Part shown: piece by piece, positions 1-9,854 of the stretch
Layout of the letters: each line of letters opens with the position of its first letter
Numbering within the stretch: position 1 is the first letter of the stretch
DNA from: an uncultured Collinsella sp.
Lineage (GTDB): Bacteria > Actinomycetota > Coriobacteriia > Coriobacteriales > Coriobacteriaceae
Length of the DNA: 41,512 nucleotides
Assembly: GCA_958415625.1 (NCBI GenBank)
Contig: CATYZI010000020.1
Coordinates: forward strand, 1 to 41,512
Reading direction: 5' to 3'
Notes under the pieces: model-generated
The model's database searches: none
What the model was told of the DNA's origin: nothing
Seen by the model: the letters and a program-made list of their open reading frames with translations, nothing else
Made by a program: the position numbers and the translations under genes

Positions 1-53
1 GCCGAAATGGCGCGAAGCACGCGGTTGACAAAACCATAGAGACACGTCCCAAA

Positions 54-81
54 TTGACTACCCTGGCATTGGGGATACCAT
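54..81 (+). promoter_or_regulatory. Sigma-70-type promoter for the M24 peptidase
   Basis: TTGACT at 54-59 and TACCAT at 76-81 are separated by 16 bases and lie 28 bases before the start codon of the peptidase gene. The -35 box is one base off consensus and the -10 keeps four of six consensus positions. The ribosome binding site AAAGGA follows about 6 bases before the ATG. Confidence 0.5.
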
Positions 82-108
82 GGTGGCACCCTAGCGAAAG
101 GATGTTTC

Positions 109-1197
109 ATGGCACATGTCGATGACCAGCGAGTGGCGCGCGTGCTCGATGCGCTCGAGGCTCAGCACCCCGGCGCGCAGTTGCTCGTAAACGACCCGTG
201 GTCAATCTACTATCTGACCGGCTTTTATGCCGATATGTTCGAGCGTTTTTGCGGCGTGCTGCTCGCGCGCGATGCCGAGCCGGTGATCTTGGTCAACGTG
301 CTGCATCAGCTGCCTGAGTATGACAATGCCCGCGTTGCCTATCACACCGATACCGACGTCGTAGCCGACGCCATCGCGAGTGAGATCGATCCGACCAAAC
401 CGCTCGGCATCGACACCGTCATGCGTTCCGGCTTTTTGATGCCCCTTATGGATCGTCACGCCGCGAGCGAGTTCTTCCTGGGCGACTTTGCCGTCACCGT
501 CGCACGCGCACACAAGGATGCCGCCGAGCAGGAGCTCATGCGCATGTCCTCGGCCGCTAACGACGCCGTGATGGCCGACGCCATCAAGCTCGTCCACGAG
601 GGCGTAACAGAGCGCGAAATTGCCGACCAGATGCTCAGTCTGTATCGCAAGCACGGCTGCGAGGGCTTTAGCTTTCCGCCCATCGTGAGCTTTAGCGCCA
701 ACGCCGGCGACCCGCACCACGAGCCCGACGACACCGTACTCAAGCGCGGCGACGTGGTGCTGTTCGACATTGGTGGACGCCGCCGCAACTACTGCTCGGA
801 CATGACGCGCACACTCTTTTGGGGCGAGCCGGACGAGGAAACGGCGCGCATCTATGACATCGTGCGCCGCGCGAACGAGGCCGCCGAGGCGCTCATCGCG
901 CCGGGCGTGCGCATGTGCGACCTGGACCGCGCCGCGCGCAATGTGATTGAAGACGCGGGTTATGGGCAGTACTTTACGCATCGCCTGGGTCACTCAATCG
1001 GCCTGCAGGACCACGAGCCGGGCGACGTCTCGCTCGTCAACGAGCAGGTTGTCGAGCCGGGCATGACGTTCTCTATCGAGCCGGGTATCTACCTCCCCGG
1101 CCGCACCGGCGTCCGCATCGAAGACCTTGCCCTGGTTACCGAATCCGGCGTCGAGATCCTCAACGCCTACCCCCACGATCCGGTCCGCCTAGACTAG
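109..1197 (+). CDS. M24-family metallopeptidase (Xaa-Pro aminopeptidase/dipeptidase)
   Basis: This 362-residue cytoplasmic protein has the creatinase-like N-terminal domain (about residues 1-130) followed by the pita-bread catalytic domain of M24 peptidases. The five metal ligands are visible: Asp220 in the FDIGG segment, Asp231 in CSDMTR, His295 in RLGHSIG, Glu324 in SIEPGIY and Glu338 in VRIEDLAL. Such enzymes use two divalent metal ions (usually Mn or Co) to remove residues next to proline in peptides. No signal peptide is present. The start is supported by AAAGGA six bases upstream. It is the only plus-strand gene in the window and converges on folC; a strong terminator follows at 1274-1305. 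Aminopeptidase P and prolidase cannot be told apart from the sequence alone; the length is typical of the PepQ/YpdF-like group. Confidence 0.9.
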   Translation: MAHVDDQRVARVLDALEAQHPGAQLLVNDPWSIYYLTGFYADMFERFCGVLLARDAEPVILVNVLHQLPEYDNARVAYHTDTDVVADAIASEIDPTKPLGIDTVMRSGFLMPLMDRHAASEFFLGDFAVTVARAHKDAAEQELMRMSSAANDAVMADAIKLVHEGVTEREIADQMLSLYRKHGCEGFSFPPIVSFSANAGDPHHEPDDTVLKRGDVVLFDIGGRRRNYCSDMTRTLFWGEPDEETARIYDIVRRANEAAEALIAPGVRMCDLDRAARNVIEDAGYGQYFTHRLGHSIGLQDHEPGDVSLVNEQVVEPGMTFSIEPGIYLPGRTGVRIEDLALVTESGVEILNAYPHDPVRLD

Positions 1198-1199
1198 CC

Positions 1200-1232
1200 A
1201 ATGTGGCAAAGGGGCAGTCCCTTTGCCACATT
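1200..1232. repeat. GGGACAG-type REP-like hairpin (copy 1)
   Basis: A perfect 14-bp inverted repeat (1200-1213 and 1219-1232) with a 5-base loop, starting just after the stop codon of the M24 peptidase. The core reads AAAGGGGCAGTCCCTTTG. Three further hairpins in this window share the AAAGG/GACAG/CCTTT core (15288-15326, 18995-19079, 37973-37995), so this is one member of a dispersed intergenic family rather than a gene-specific terminator. Confidence 0.75.
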
Positions 1233-1240
1233 ACATTAAT

Positions 1241-1406
1241 GCCGCCACGAAAACGGGTTATTTACTACGTTTAACCCGCATGGGTTGACCATGCGGGTCT
1301 TTTTTGAAAATCGGCAAGACATCTACCTGCGGTTTTAATTTCGCAAGTCTCGGCGTGGTCGAGGGTAACCGGTTAAACGTAGTAGATAGGCCCATTTCGT
1401 GGCGAG
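1241..1406. repeat. Long nested inverted repeat between convergent genes
   Basis: The left arm (1241-1276) and right arm (about 1371-1406) are reverse complements over about 36 bases with a few mismatches; the innermost 14 bases (GGTTAAACGTAGTA on the right arm) are perfect. The rho-independent terminator at 1274-1305 lies inside at the left arm. The region holds no gene. It sits between the peptidase and folC, which are transcribed towards each other. Confidence 0.7.
1274..1305 (+). terminator. Rho-independent terminator of the M24 peptidase gene
   Basis: A 10-bp stem (1274-1283 with 1289-1298, ACCCGCATGG/CCATGCGGGT) with a GTTGA loop is followed by C and six T residues. The T run is on the plus strand, so it ends the peptidase transcript. 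Confidence 0.9.
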
Positions 1407-1436
1407 CAGGCCAAATTAGCTGCCCGGCAAATAGGG

Positions 1437-2780
1437 CTAGCGCAGCAGGCCGGCCACTTCGCCGGCCAGGGTGATGGTGCCGGCCGCTACGAAGGGCTCG
1501 CCCGCGGCCTCGAAAGCTGCGAGGGCCTCGGAAACGCTGGGGTACACGCCCGCGAGCTTATCGGCGTCCACCAGGGCAGCAAGCTCCTCCGCCGGCAGGG
1601 CACGATCGGAATCGGTCTGGGTCACGACCACACGGGGGAAAGCCGGAACAAGCACGTCAACGATGCCCGCCACGTCCTTGTCAGCCAACGCCGCGCACAG
1701 CAGCGTGGGGTGATTCTCTACGCACGGATCGATCTCGTCCAGCGCGCTCACAAAGTTCTCGCAGCTCTGGGGGTTATGGCACGCGTCGATCAGCTTGAGC
1801 GGATCGGTTCCCAGCACATCAAAGCGACCCGGCGTGGGGCAGCCCATAAGCGAAGCGTCGAGCGCATCGTGGTCGAGCTCGCGGCCCAGATAGCCCTCGC
1901 ACAGCATAATCGCGCATGCGGCGTTCTGCGGCTGATACGCCGGCTTAACCATCCTCGACGTATAAATCGCGCGCGGTGTAGTGCAGCTAAACTCCACCGT
2001 ATCGCCCACATGCGCCGGCGCCTTAGTCGTGGCGTGGCTCACCACAAGCGGCACCACACCGCATTCGCGGCAACGGGCATCCATCACGCGTTGAACGCTC
2101 GCCTCATGCGTACCCTCGCCCAAAACAACCAAACGCCCAGGCTTAATAACCGCAGCCTTCTCCCCCGCAATAGCCTCAAGCGTGTCGCCCAAAATACGAG
2201 TGTGATCAAGCCCAATGCCCGTAATGGCCACGGCGACAGGATCGGTGGCGCTGGTGGCATCCCAACGCCCGCCCATGCCAACCTCGAGCACGGCAACATC
2301 CACCGCGGCCTCGGCAAACACCACAAGCGCAGCAGCCGTCAGCAAGTCAAATGGCGTGATAGTATAGGCGCGCTCCCCCGCCGCCACACGGTGCGAATTC
2401 ACGCGACGCCCCGCCTCAACAGCGGCAGAAACGCCACGGGCAAACGCTTCATCGCTCACGACGCGCCCCTCGACCTCCATGCGCTCGGGATAGCGAACAA
2501 GCTGCGGCGACGTATACAACGCGGTCTTGAGCCCCTCACCACGAAGAATGGCAGCCGAAAAACGCGTGGTCGATGTCTTGCCATTGGTACCGGCGACCTG
2601 AATGCAATCAAAATATTCGTCCGGACGCCCCAGCTCATCGAGCATATCGACAACCGTCTCGAGCAGAGGACCAGCATCCCCAGAAATCCGCCCGGTATCA
2701 GCAGCAAGCCCCACAGCCTCACCAAACGAAAGCAAATCAAACAAGAACGGCACAGAATACGACCCCGAACGCTTAGCCAT
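1437..2780 (-). CDS. folC: Folylpolyglutamate synthase / dihydrofolate synthase
   Basis: This 447-residue Mur-ligase-family enzyme adds glutamate to dihydropteroate or folates using ATP, retaining folate cofactors in the cytoplasm. The ATP-binding loop AGTNGKTSTT lies near residue 70. Downstream are the family motifs EVGMGGRWDATSA, GLDHTRILG, EKAAVIKPG and the C-terminal DACHNP. I chose the ATG at 2780 (MAKRSG) over the upstream GTG at 2801, because GAGGGG lies 10 bases before the ATG and the extra seven residues match nothing in the family. It is separated from valS by a weak terminator and a nested repeat, so it is probably its own transcription unit. Confidence 0.93.
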   Translation of the reverse strand: MAKRSGSYSVPFLFDLLSFGEAVGLAADTGRISGDAGPLLETVVDMLDELGRPDEYFDCIQVAGTNGKTSTTRFSAAILRGEGLKTALYTSPQLVRYPERMEVEGRVVSDEAFARGVSAAVEAGRRVNSHRVAAGERAYTITPFDLLTAAALVVFAEAAVDVAVLEVGMGGRWDATSATDPVAVAITGIGLDHTRILGDTLEAIAGEKAAVIKPGRLVVLGEGTHEASVQRVMDARCRECGVVPLVVSHATTKAPAHVGDTVEFSCTTPRAIYTSRMVKPAYQPQNAACAIMLCEGYLGRELDHDALDASLMGCPTPGRFDVLGTDPLKLIDACHNPQSCENFVSALDEIDPCVENHPTLLCAALADKDVAGIVDVLVPAFPRVVVTQTDSDRALPAEELAALVDADKLAGVYPSVSEALAAFEAAGEPFVAAGTITLAGEVAGLLR

Positions 2781-2801
2781 AACCCAAAGTCCCCTCAACA
2801 C

Positions 2802-2834
2802 AAAAAGAGGCCCGTAAGCAACAACGAGCCCCTC
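2802..2834 (-). terminator. Probable terminator downstream of valS
   Basis: On the minus strand an imperfect GAGGGGCTCG/CGGGCCTC stem is followed by five T residues, about 230 bases past the valS stop and just before the folC ribosome binding site. Confidence 0.5.
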
Positions 2835-2937
2835 CCATTCAAAAGATCAGCCAAACACCGCTTTGCAGCGAGATCAAGGCCACAACCCAGTGGCCCTAAC
2901 TAGCCAGTTGCAAACAACCACGTAAACGAACTGGGGG

Positions 2938-3044
2938 CGTCCCGATGCTTTGCTCGCCGCAAGTTCCGCACGCAAAGGACAGCACTTAATGTGCTGTCCG
3001 TCTTGCGCAGGACTGTCCGCAGCGGAGAGCAAAGCATCGGGACG
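2938..3044. repeat. Nested inverted repeat A, 3' side of valS
   Basis: The outer arms are a perfect 18-bp inverted repeat (2938-2955, CGTCCCGATGCTTTGCTC, with 3027-3044), with weaker pairing continuing outwards. At the centre is a second hairpin at 2977-2999 with a 9-bp stem (GGACAGCAC/GTGCTGTCC) and a TTAAT loop. The same architecture and the same core in the opposite orientation occur on the other side of valS (5778-5893). The 280-base gap between valS and folC contains no gene. Confidence 0.85.
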
Positions 3045-3060
3045 CGCACCCAAGTTAGAC

Positions 3061-5757
<2,697 letters not shown>

Positions 5758-5777
5758 ATATCTCTCCCTTGCCCGTC

Positions 5778-5893
5778 GGGGAGGAATGTAGGCCCGATTT
5801 TCGCTCGGTCAGGTCCTGGGCTCGCTCGAAGACCACATTAAGTGGTCTTCGGCTCGTGCGGAATCTACGAAAATCGGGCCTACATTCCTCCCC
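5778..5893. repeat. Nested inverted repeat B, 5' leader of valS
   Basis: A perfect 26-bp inverted repeat (5778-5803 with 5868-5893) encloses 64 bases containing a central hairpin at 5827-5851 with a 10-bp stem (CGAAGACCAC/GTGGTCTTCG) and an ATTAA loop. The central CACATTAAGTG is the exact reverse complement of the centre of repeat A on the far side of valS, while the outer parts of the stem differ with pairing kept. The element ends 21 bases before the valS ATG, so it is probably transcribed in the valS leader. Confidence 0.88.
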
Positions 5894-5985
5894 TTAGGTA
5901 TCGATTACTTCAGTCTGAATTGACTTTGCCGAGGCTTAAACAAACACACAGAATAACACAGGTAGTTGGGGTTATTGCGTATATA

Positions 5986-6023
5986 TAAAATAGCCTCCGA
6001 CCGCGGATGGTCGGAGGCTATTT
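5986..6023 (-). terminator. Terminator of the tig-clpP-clpX operon
   Basis: A perfect 15-bp stem (5988-6002 with 6009-6023; AAATAGCCTCCGACC) with a 6-base loop lies 21 bases past the clpX stop. On the minus strand it is followed by TTTTATATATA. The A/T-flanked stem could also act on the other strand. Confidence 0.85.
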
Positions 6024-6044
6024 GCAAGCACGTTTTTGGCAGGT

Positions 6045-7457
6045 TTACCCGTAGATGCGTTGGGGCTGCTCTTCGCCCTTTACGGAGGCTTCGGTCACAA
6101 CGACCTTGGAAACGCCCTCCTCGCTGGGGAGGTCGAACATCGTCTGCTGCAGCACGTCCTCGCAGATGGCGCGCAGGCCGCGGGCGCCGGTCTTGCGGGC
6201 GAGCGCCATGCGGGCGATCTCGTGCAGGGCCGCGTCCTCAAACTCAAGATCGACGTCCTCGAGCTGGAACATCTTACGGTACTGGCGCACCACGGCGTTC
6301 TTGGGCTCGATCAGGATCGACACCAGGTCGTCCTCGTCGAGCGCCTGCGTCTGGGTGACGACGGGCGTACGGCCCACGAATTCGGGGATCATGCCAAAGG
6401 CGTTGAGGTCCTGCGGGAGCACCTGGCGCAGCAGGTCGTTCTCGTCGACCGAGGTGGGGCCGGCGATCTCGGAGTTAAAGCCCACGCCCTTGTTGCCCAC
6501 GCGGTCGGCGATGATCTTGTCCAGGCCCACAAAGGCACCGCCGCAGATGAACAGGATGTTGGTCGTGTCGATCTGCAGCAGCTCCTGCTGGGGATGCTTG
6601 CGGCCGCCAGTGGGCGGAACGCTTGCCACCGTACCCTCAAGAATCTTAAGCAGCGCCTGCTGAACGCCCTCGCCCGAAACATCGCGGGTAATGGAGAGGT
6701 TCTCAGCCTTGCGGGCGATCTTGTCAATCTCGTCCACGTAGATAATGCCCACCTGAGCGCGCTCAATGTCGCCATCGGCAGCATTAATGAGCTTGAGCAG
6801 GATGTTCTCCACGTCCTCGCCAACGTAGCCAGCCTCGGTGAGCGCGGTGGCATCGGCAATGGCAAACGGCACCTCGAGGATGCGCGCAAGCGTCTGGGCC
6901 AGCAGCGTCTTACCGGTACCGGTGGGGCCGAGCAGCAGAATATTGGACTTGGCAAGCTCCACCTCGTCCATATCGTCGTCAAACTGTCCGCCCATACCCG
7001 ATGCCTCGTCAAAGGCGGACACCGCGGCACCGCCCTCGATCACGCGACGGTAGTGGTTGTACACGGCCACCGACATGGCGCGCTTGGCGTCCTCCTGGCC
7101 CATAACATAGGCCGAAAGCTCGTCATAGATCTCGTGCGGCGTCGGCACGTGCGTGATGACCTGACGGTCGTCCTCGAGCTCAAAGCCCTCGGCCTCGGGG
7201 TCCACGGCGGGCTGGGATGCAGCCTGGCCGTGGTCGTTGAGGAAGCCCGGCAGATTGCCGTTGCGAGCAGCGTCCATAAAATCCGAAGCCAGCGACTCCT
7301 CAAGGATCTCGGAACAGGCGGCGACGCACTCGTCACAGATAAAGATGTTGGTCGGGCCCTTTACGAGGCGACGGACCTGGCCCTGCTCTTTTCCGCAAAA
7401 GGAGCAGCGGATGGGGTTGCCGTTCTCGTCAAAGTTGTCCTGCATGTTACCTGCCAT
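6045..7457 (-). CDS. clpX: ATP-dependent Clp protease ATP-binding subunit ClpX
   Basis: This 470-residue AAA+ unfoldase recognises tagged or damaged proteins, unfolds them and feeds them into ClpP. The N-terminal zinc-binding domain has CSFCGKEQ...CDECVAAC (residues about 19-48). Walker A is GPTGTGKT, the pore loop is GYVGEDVEN, Walker B is IIYVDEIDK, and the sensor region includes TRDVSGEGVQQ. The loop that docks on ClpP appears as GVGFNSEI in place of the usual IGF. It follows clpP by one base, and AAGGA lies 8 bases before the ATG. It is the last gene of the conserved tig-clpP-clpX operon and is followed by a strong terminator. Confidence 0.97.
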   Translation of the reverse strand: MAGNMQDNFDENGNPIRCSFCGKEQGQVRRLVKGPTNIFICDECVAACSEILEESLASDFMDAARNGNLPGFLNDHGQAASQPAVDPEAEGFELEDDRQVITHVPTPHEIYDELSAYVMGQEDAKRAMSVAVYNHYRRVIEGGAAVSAFDEASGMGGQFDDDMDEVELAKSNILLLGPTGTGKTLLAQTLARILEVPFAIADATALTEAGYVGEDVENILLKLINAADGDIERAQVGIIYVDEIDKIARKAENLSITRDVSGEGVQQALLKILEGTVASVPPTGGRKHPQQELLQIDTTNILFICGGAFVGLDKIIADRVGNKGVGFNSEIAGPTSVDENDLLRQVLPQDLNAFGMIPEFVGRTPVVTQTQALDEDDLVSILIEPKNAVVRQYRKMFQLEDVDLEFEDAALHEIARMALARKTGARGLRAICEDVLQQTMFDLPSEEGVSKVVVTEASVKGEEQPQRIYG

Positions 7458-7458
7458 C

Positions 7459-8079
7459 CTAGGCGTCCTTCGCGGCGAGATCGCGCGAGGTAACGATACG
7501 GTCGATCAGGCCGTAGTCGAGGGCCTCGGCGGCGGTCAGGTAGTTGTCGCGCTCGGTATCGGCCTGGACCTTCTCGATGGGCTGGCCCGAGGCATCGGAC
7601 AAGATCTGGTTGAGCTCGCGGCGGGTCTTCTTGATCTCCTCGGCCACGATCTCGATCTCGGTCTGCTGACCCTGGGCACCGCCGCTGGGCTGGTGAATCA
7701 TGACCTTGGAGTGCGGCAGGCAGAAGCGCTTGCCCTTGGCGCCGGCCGAAAGCAGCACGGCGGCCATAGACGCGGCCATACCGACGCAAATGGTGGAGAC
7801 CTGCGGCTTAATGAAGTTCATGGTGTCCAGAATCGCCAGGCCGGAGTAGACCTCGCCACCGGGCGAATTGATGTAGAGCGAGATATCCTTCTCGGCATCC
7901 TGGCTCTCAAGATGCAGCAGCTGGGCAACGACCAGGTTGGCGCTGACGGAGTTGATCTCCTCGCCCAAGAAGATGATGCGGTCGTTGAGCAGGCGCGAAT
8001 AGATATCGTAGCTGCGCTCGCCGCGCGGCGTCTGCTCGATAACGTATGGCACGAGGGCGGAATCGAACTTAGCGATCAT
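7459..8079 (-). CDS. clpP: ATP-dependent Clp protease proteolytic subunit ClpP
   Basis: This 206-residue serine protease subunit assembles into the 14-mer chamber that degrades proteins delivered by ClpX. The catalytic triad is Ser104 (GMAASMAA), His129 (MIHQPSGG) and Asp178 (TERDNYLT). The start at 8079 (MIAKFDSALVPY) is preferred over the ATG four codons upstream at 8091, because GGAG lies 6 bases before it whereas the upstream ATG has only a poor site. This gives a short propeptide before ALVPYVIEQTPRGERSYDIYSRLL, the conserved N-terminus. It is followed one base later by clpX and preceded by tig. Confidence 0.95.
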   Translation of the reverse strand: MIAKFDSALVPYVIEQTPRGERSYDIYSRLLNDRIIFLGEEINSVSANLVVAQLLHLESQDAEKDISLYINSPGGEVYSGLAILDTMNFIKPQVSTICVGMAASMAAVLLSAGAKGKRFCLPHSKVMIHQPSGGAQGQQTEIEIVAEEIKKTRRELNQILSDASGQPIEKVQADTERDNYLTAAEALDYGLIDRIVTSRDLAAKDA

Positions 8080-8124
8080 ACGCATCTCCATTTCTCTTAC
8101 GGACCAATAGTGCTTCTAGACAAA

Positions 8125-8165
8125 CGTACGGTGCCCGCATGCTATGCATTGGCTGGCACCGTACG
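8125..8165. repeat. Inverted repeat between tig and clpP
   Basis: A perfect 11-bp inverted repeat (8125-8135, CGTACGGTGCC, with 8155-8165) surrounds a smaller GCAT/ATGC hairpin at 8138-8148. It lies in the 161 bases between the tig stop and the clpP start. No clear T run follows on the minus strand, so it may be a weak attenuator or RNA-processing hairpin rather than a full terminator. Confidence 0.6.
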
Positions 8166-8240
8166 AAGCAACCGGATAACCGGCTTATAACTTTACCCCA
8201 TATCGGCGCGTCCATGCGCTCGCGGGAAAGGTGGCGAGAA

Positions 8241-9539
8241 TTACTCGGCGTCCTTGGCGGTCTCGTCGACCTCGGTCACCTTGGCGTTCTCGACCAGGTG
8301 GTCGACGGCCTTGGAGCGACGGATGGACTCACGGACGGCAGGCATACGACCATCGGCGATGAACTCGGCCTTGGAAGCCTCGACGTCCTTGACGCCAGCC
8401 TTCTCGAACTCGGCGTTGATGTCGTCCTCGGTGACCTCGATCTTGAGCTCACGAGCGAGGGCATCCAGGGCCAGGGACTCACGGGCAACGTCGTTGGCCT
8501 GCTTATGCAGATCACCGATGAACTGCTCCATGGTCAGACCGGAAGCGGGCAGCCAGGTGTCCAGGGTCATGCCGCGGGCAGCGAGGTTGGACAGGAAGTT
8601 CTGACCGAGCTCCTCAAAGACGGACTGCTCGTAGTCGGCGTCCATCTCCTCGAGCTGCAGGCGCTCGGCGAGAGCGGAGACGCAACGGTTCTCCTTCTCG
8701 GCCGGGAGGCGGGAAGCCTTGTCCTGCTCGATCTCGATCTTGATGGCGTCGCGCATAGCGTCGATGCTGTCGAAGCCAAAGTCGGACTTGACGAGCTCGT
8801 CGGTGAGCTCGGGGGTGTTGCGGACCTTGATGCCCTTGACGGTGACCTCGACGGTGTGGGTCTCGGCCTCCTCACCCTCCTCAGCCTCATCGGTCCAGGT
8901 GACGGACTTGACGTCGTCAACGTTGGCGCCGATCAGAGCCTCGTTGAACTCCTTGGGGTTGCTGTCGCTACCGGCGATGAGCATGCGGCCCTCGGCAGCG
9001 AAGTTGTCGGCGTTCTCGACGGCCTTGAGGTCGACGGTCACATAGTCGTCGGCCTCGACGGCGCGACCCTCGACGTCCTCGAAGGTAGCACGGTAGTTGA
9101 GGAGCATCTCGACCTGGTTGTTGATCTCGGACTCGGTGACCTCCGCGGGAGGCATCTCGATCTCGACGGCGTCGAAGGAGGAGAGCTCAGCGGCAGGACG
9201 CAGGGAGAACTCGACGGTGTAGGTGTAGTCCTCGTGATCCTTAGCGAGGTCGAGGTCCTTGTAGTCACCGTTCTTGGTGGGGACGATGTCCAGCTCGTTG
9301 AGGACGACGGGCTCGTTGTCGGCGATCAGGTCGTTGGTGGCCTGAGCGAGGGTAGCCTCGGCGCCAAGAGCAGAGTCGATGACCGGACGGGGGGCCTTGC
9401 CGGCGCGGAAGCCCGGGAAGCGGTACTTCTTGGCGGTGTCCTTGTAGGCCTTCTTGATCGCGGCGTCGACGTCGGCGGCCGGGATGGTGACCGTAGCGGT
9501 GAGCTTGGCGTCCTTGACGTCAGAAGCGGTGATGTTCAA
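8241..9539 (-). CDS. tig: Trigger factor, ribosome-associated chaperone
   Basis: This 432-residue peptidyl-prolyl isomerase and chaperone binds nascent chains at the ribosome exit tunnel. The N-terminal ribosome-binding domain carries FPGFRAGKAPRPVI, which contains the ribosome contact loop (GFRxGxxP). A PPIase domain follows (about 150-240, beginning VEADDYVTVDL), then the C-terminal arm domain rich in charged helices. I place the start at a TTG at 9539 (protein begins MNITASDVKDAK), because AGGAGG at 9546-9551 sits exactly 6 bases upstream. The ATG at 9554 and the more distant start at 9596 place this Shine-Dalgarno inside the reading frame and add residues not seen in the family. It is the first gene of the tig-clpP-clpX operon. 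Confidence 0.93.
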   Translation of the reverse strand: MNITASDVKDAKLTATVTIPAADVDAAIKKAYKDTAKKYRFPGFRAGKAPRPVIDSALGAEATLAQATNDLIADNEPVVLNELDIVPTKNGDYKDLDLAKDHEDYTYTVEFSLRPAAELSSFDAVEIEMPPAEVTESEINNQVEMLLNYRATFEDVEGRAVEADDYVTVDLKAVENADNFAAEGRMLIAGSDSNPKEFNEALIGANVDDVKSVTWTDEAEEGEEAETHTVEVTVKGIKVRNTPELTDELVKSDFGFDSIDAMRDAIKIEIEQDKASRLPAEKENRCVSALAERLQLEEMDADYEQSVFEELGQNFLSNLAARGMTLDTWLPASGLTMEQFIGDLHKQANDVARESLALDALARELKIEVTEDDINAEFEKAGVKDVEASKAEFIADGRMPAVRESIRRSKAVDHLVENAKVTEVDETAKDAE

Positions 9540-9545
9540 CACGTT

Positions 9546-9551
9546 CCTCCT
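9546..9551 (-). promoter_or_regulatory. Shine-Dalgarno that fixes a TTG start for tig
   Basis: A perfect AGGAGG is read on the minus strand from 9551 to 9546, followed by AACGTG and then TTG. A start at GTG would leave only 3 bases of spacing; the TTG gives 6. Confidence 0.7.
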
Positions 9552-9630
9552 CATACTGCCCAGCTTATCTGAGGTGCTGGTACCTTTATGCAACAAAGTG
9601 TCGCGACGGCCAGGGCCGACGCAGGTGCGA

Positions 9631-9714
9631 TGGTGCGGGCGAAAGGACTCGAACCTTCACGGGAATCCCACCAGAACCTAAATCTGGCGCGTCTACCAAT
9701 TCCGCCACGCCCGC
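9631..9714 (-). tRNA. tRNA-Leu (anticodon UAG)
   Basis: An 84-base gene that includes an encoded CCA (plus-strand TGG at 9631-9633). The acceptor stem is GCGGGCG/CGCCCGC with discriminator A. The anticodon arm CCAGA-TTTAGGT-TCTGG gives anticodon TAG, reading CUN leucine codons. The long variable arm typical of tRNA-Leu and a T-arm with GTTCGAGTC are present. It lies upstream of tig in the same orientation with no obvious terminator between, so read-through into tig is possible. Confidence 0.96.
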
Positions 9715-9733
9715 ATGAGCGCACAGACTAGGA

Positions 9734-9742
9734 ATGATAGCA
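9734..9742 (-). promoter_or_regulatory. Extended -10 promoter of tRNA-Leu
   Basis: TGC followed by TATCAT on the minus strand matches an extended -10 element about 20 bases before the tRNA 5' end. No good -35 box is seen at the usual distance. Confidence 0.4.
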
Positions 9743-9800
9743 GATACGAACGGCAAGCGCACGCACACCTTTTACAGGCTCACGACCTCACCACGAGTGC

Positions 9801-9825
9801 AAAAGGCGGGGCGAGTTGCCCCGCC
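9801..9825 (-). terminator. Terminator of the molybdenum hydroxylase operon
   Basis: A perfect 8-bp GC-rich stem (GGCGGGGC at 9805-9812 with 9818-9825) with a 5-base loop is followed by TTTT on the minus strand, 29 bases past the stop codon of the large subunit gene. Confidence 0.8.
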
Positions 9826-9854
9826 CCGCCAATTACAACTTATTCGCTGACCCG

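Noticed and set aside
5758..5985. A T-box riboswitch in front of valS.
   Set aside because: No TGGNACCGCG-type T-box sequence or terminator/antiterminator pair is present; the leader is taken up by the nested palindrome.
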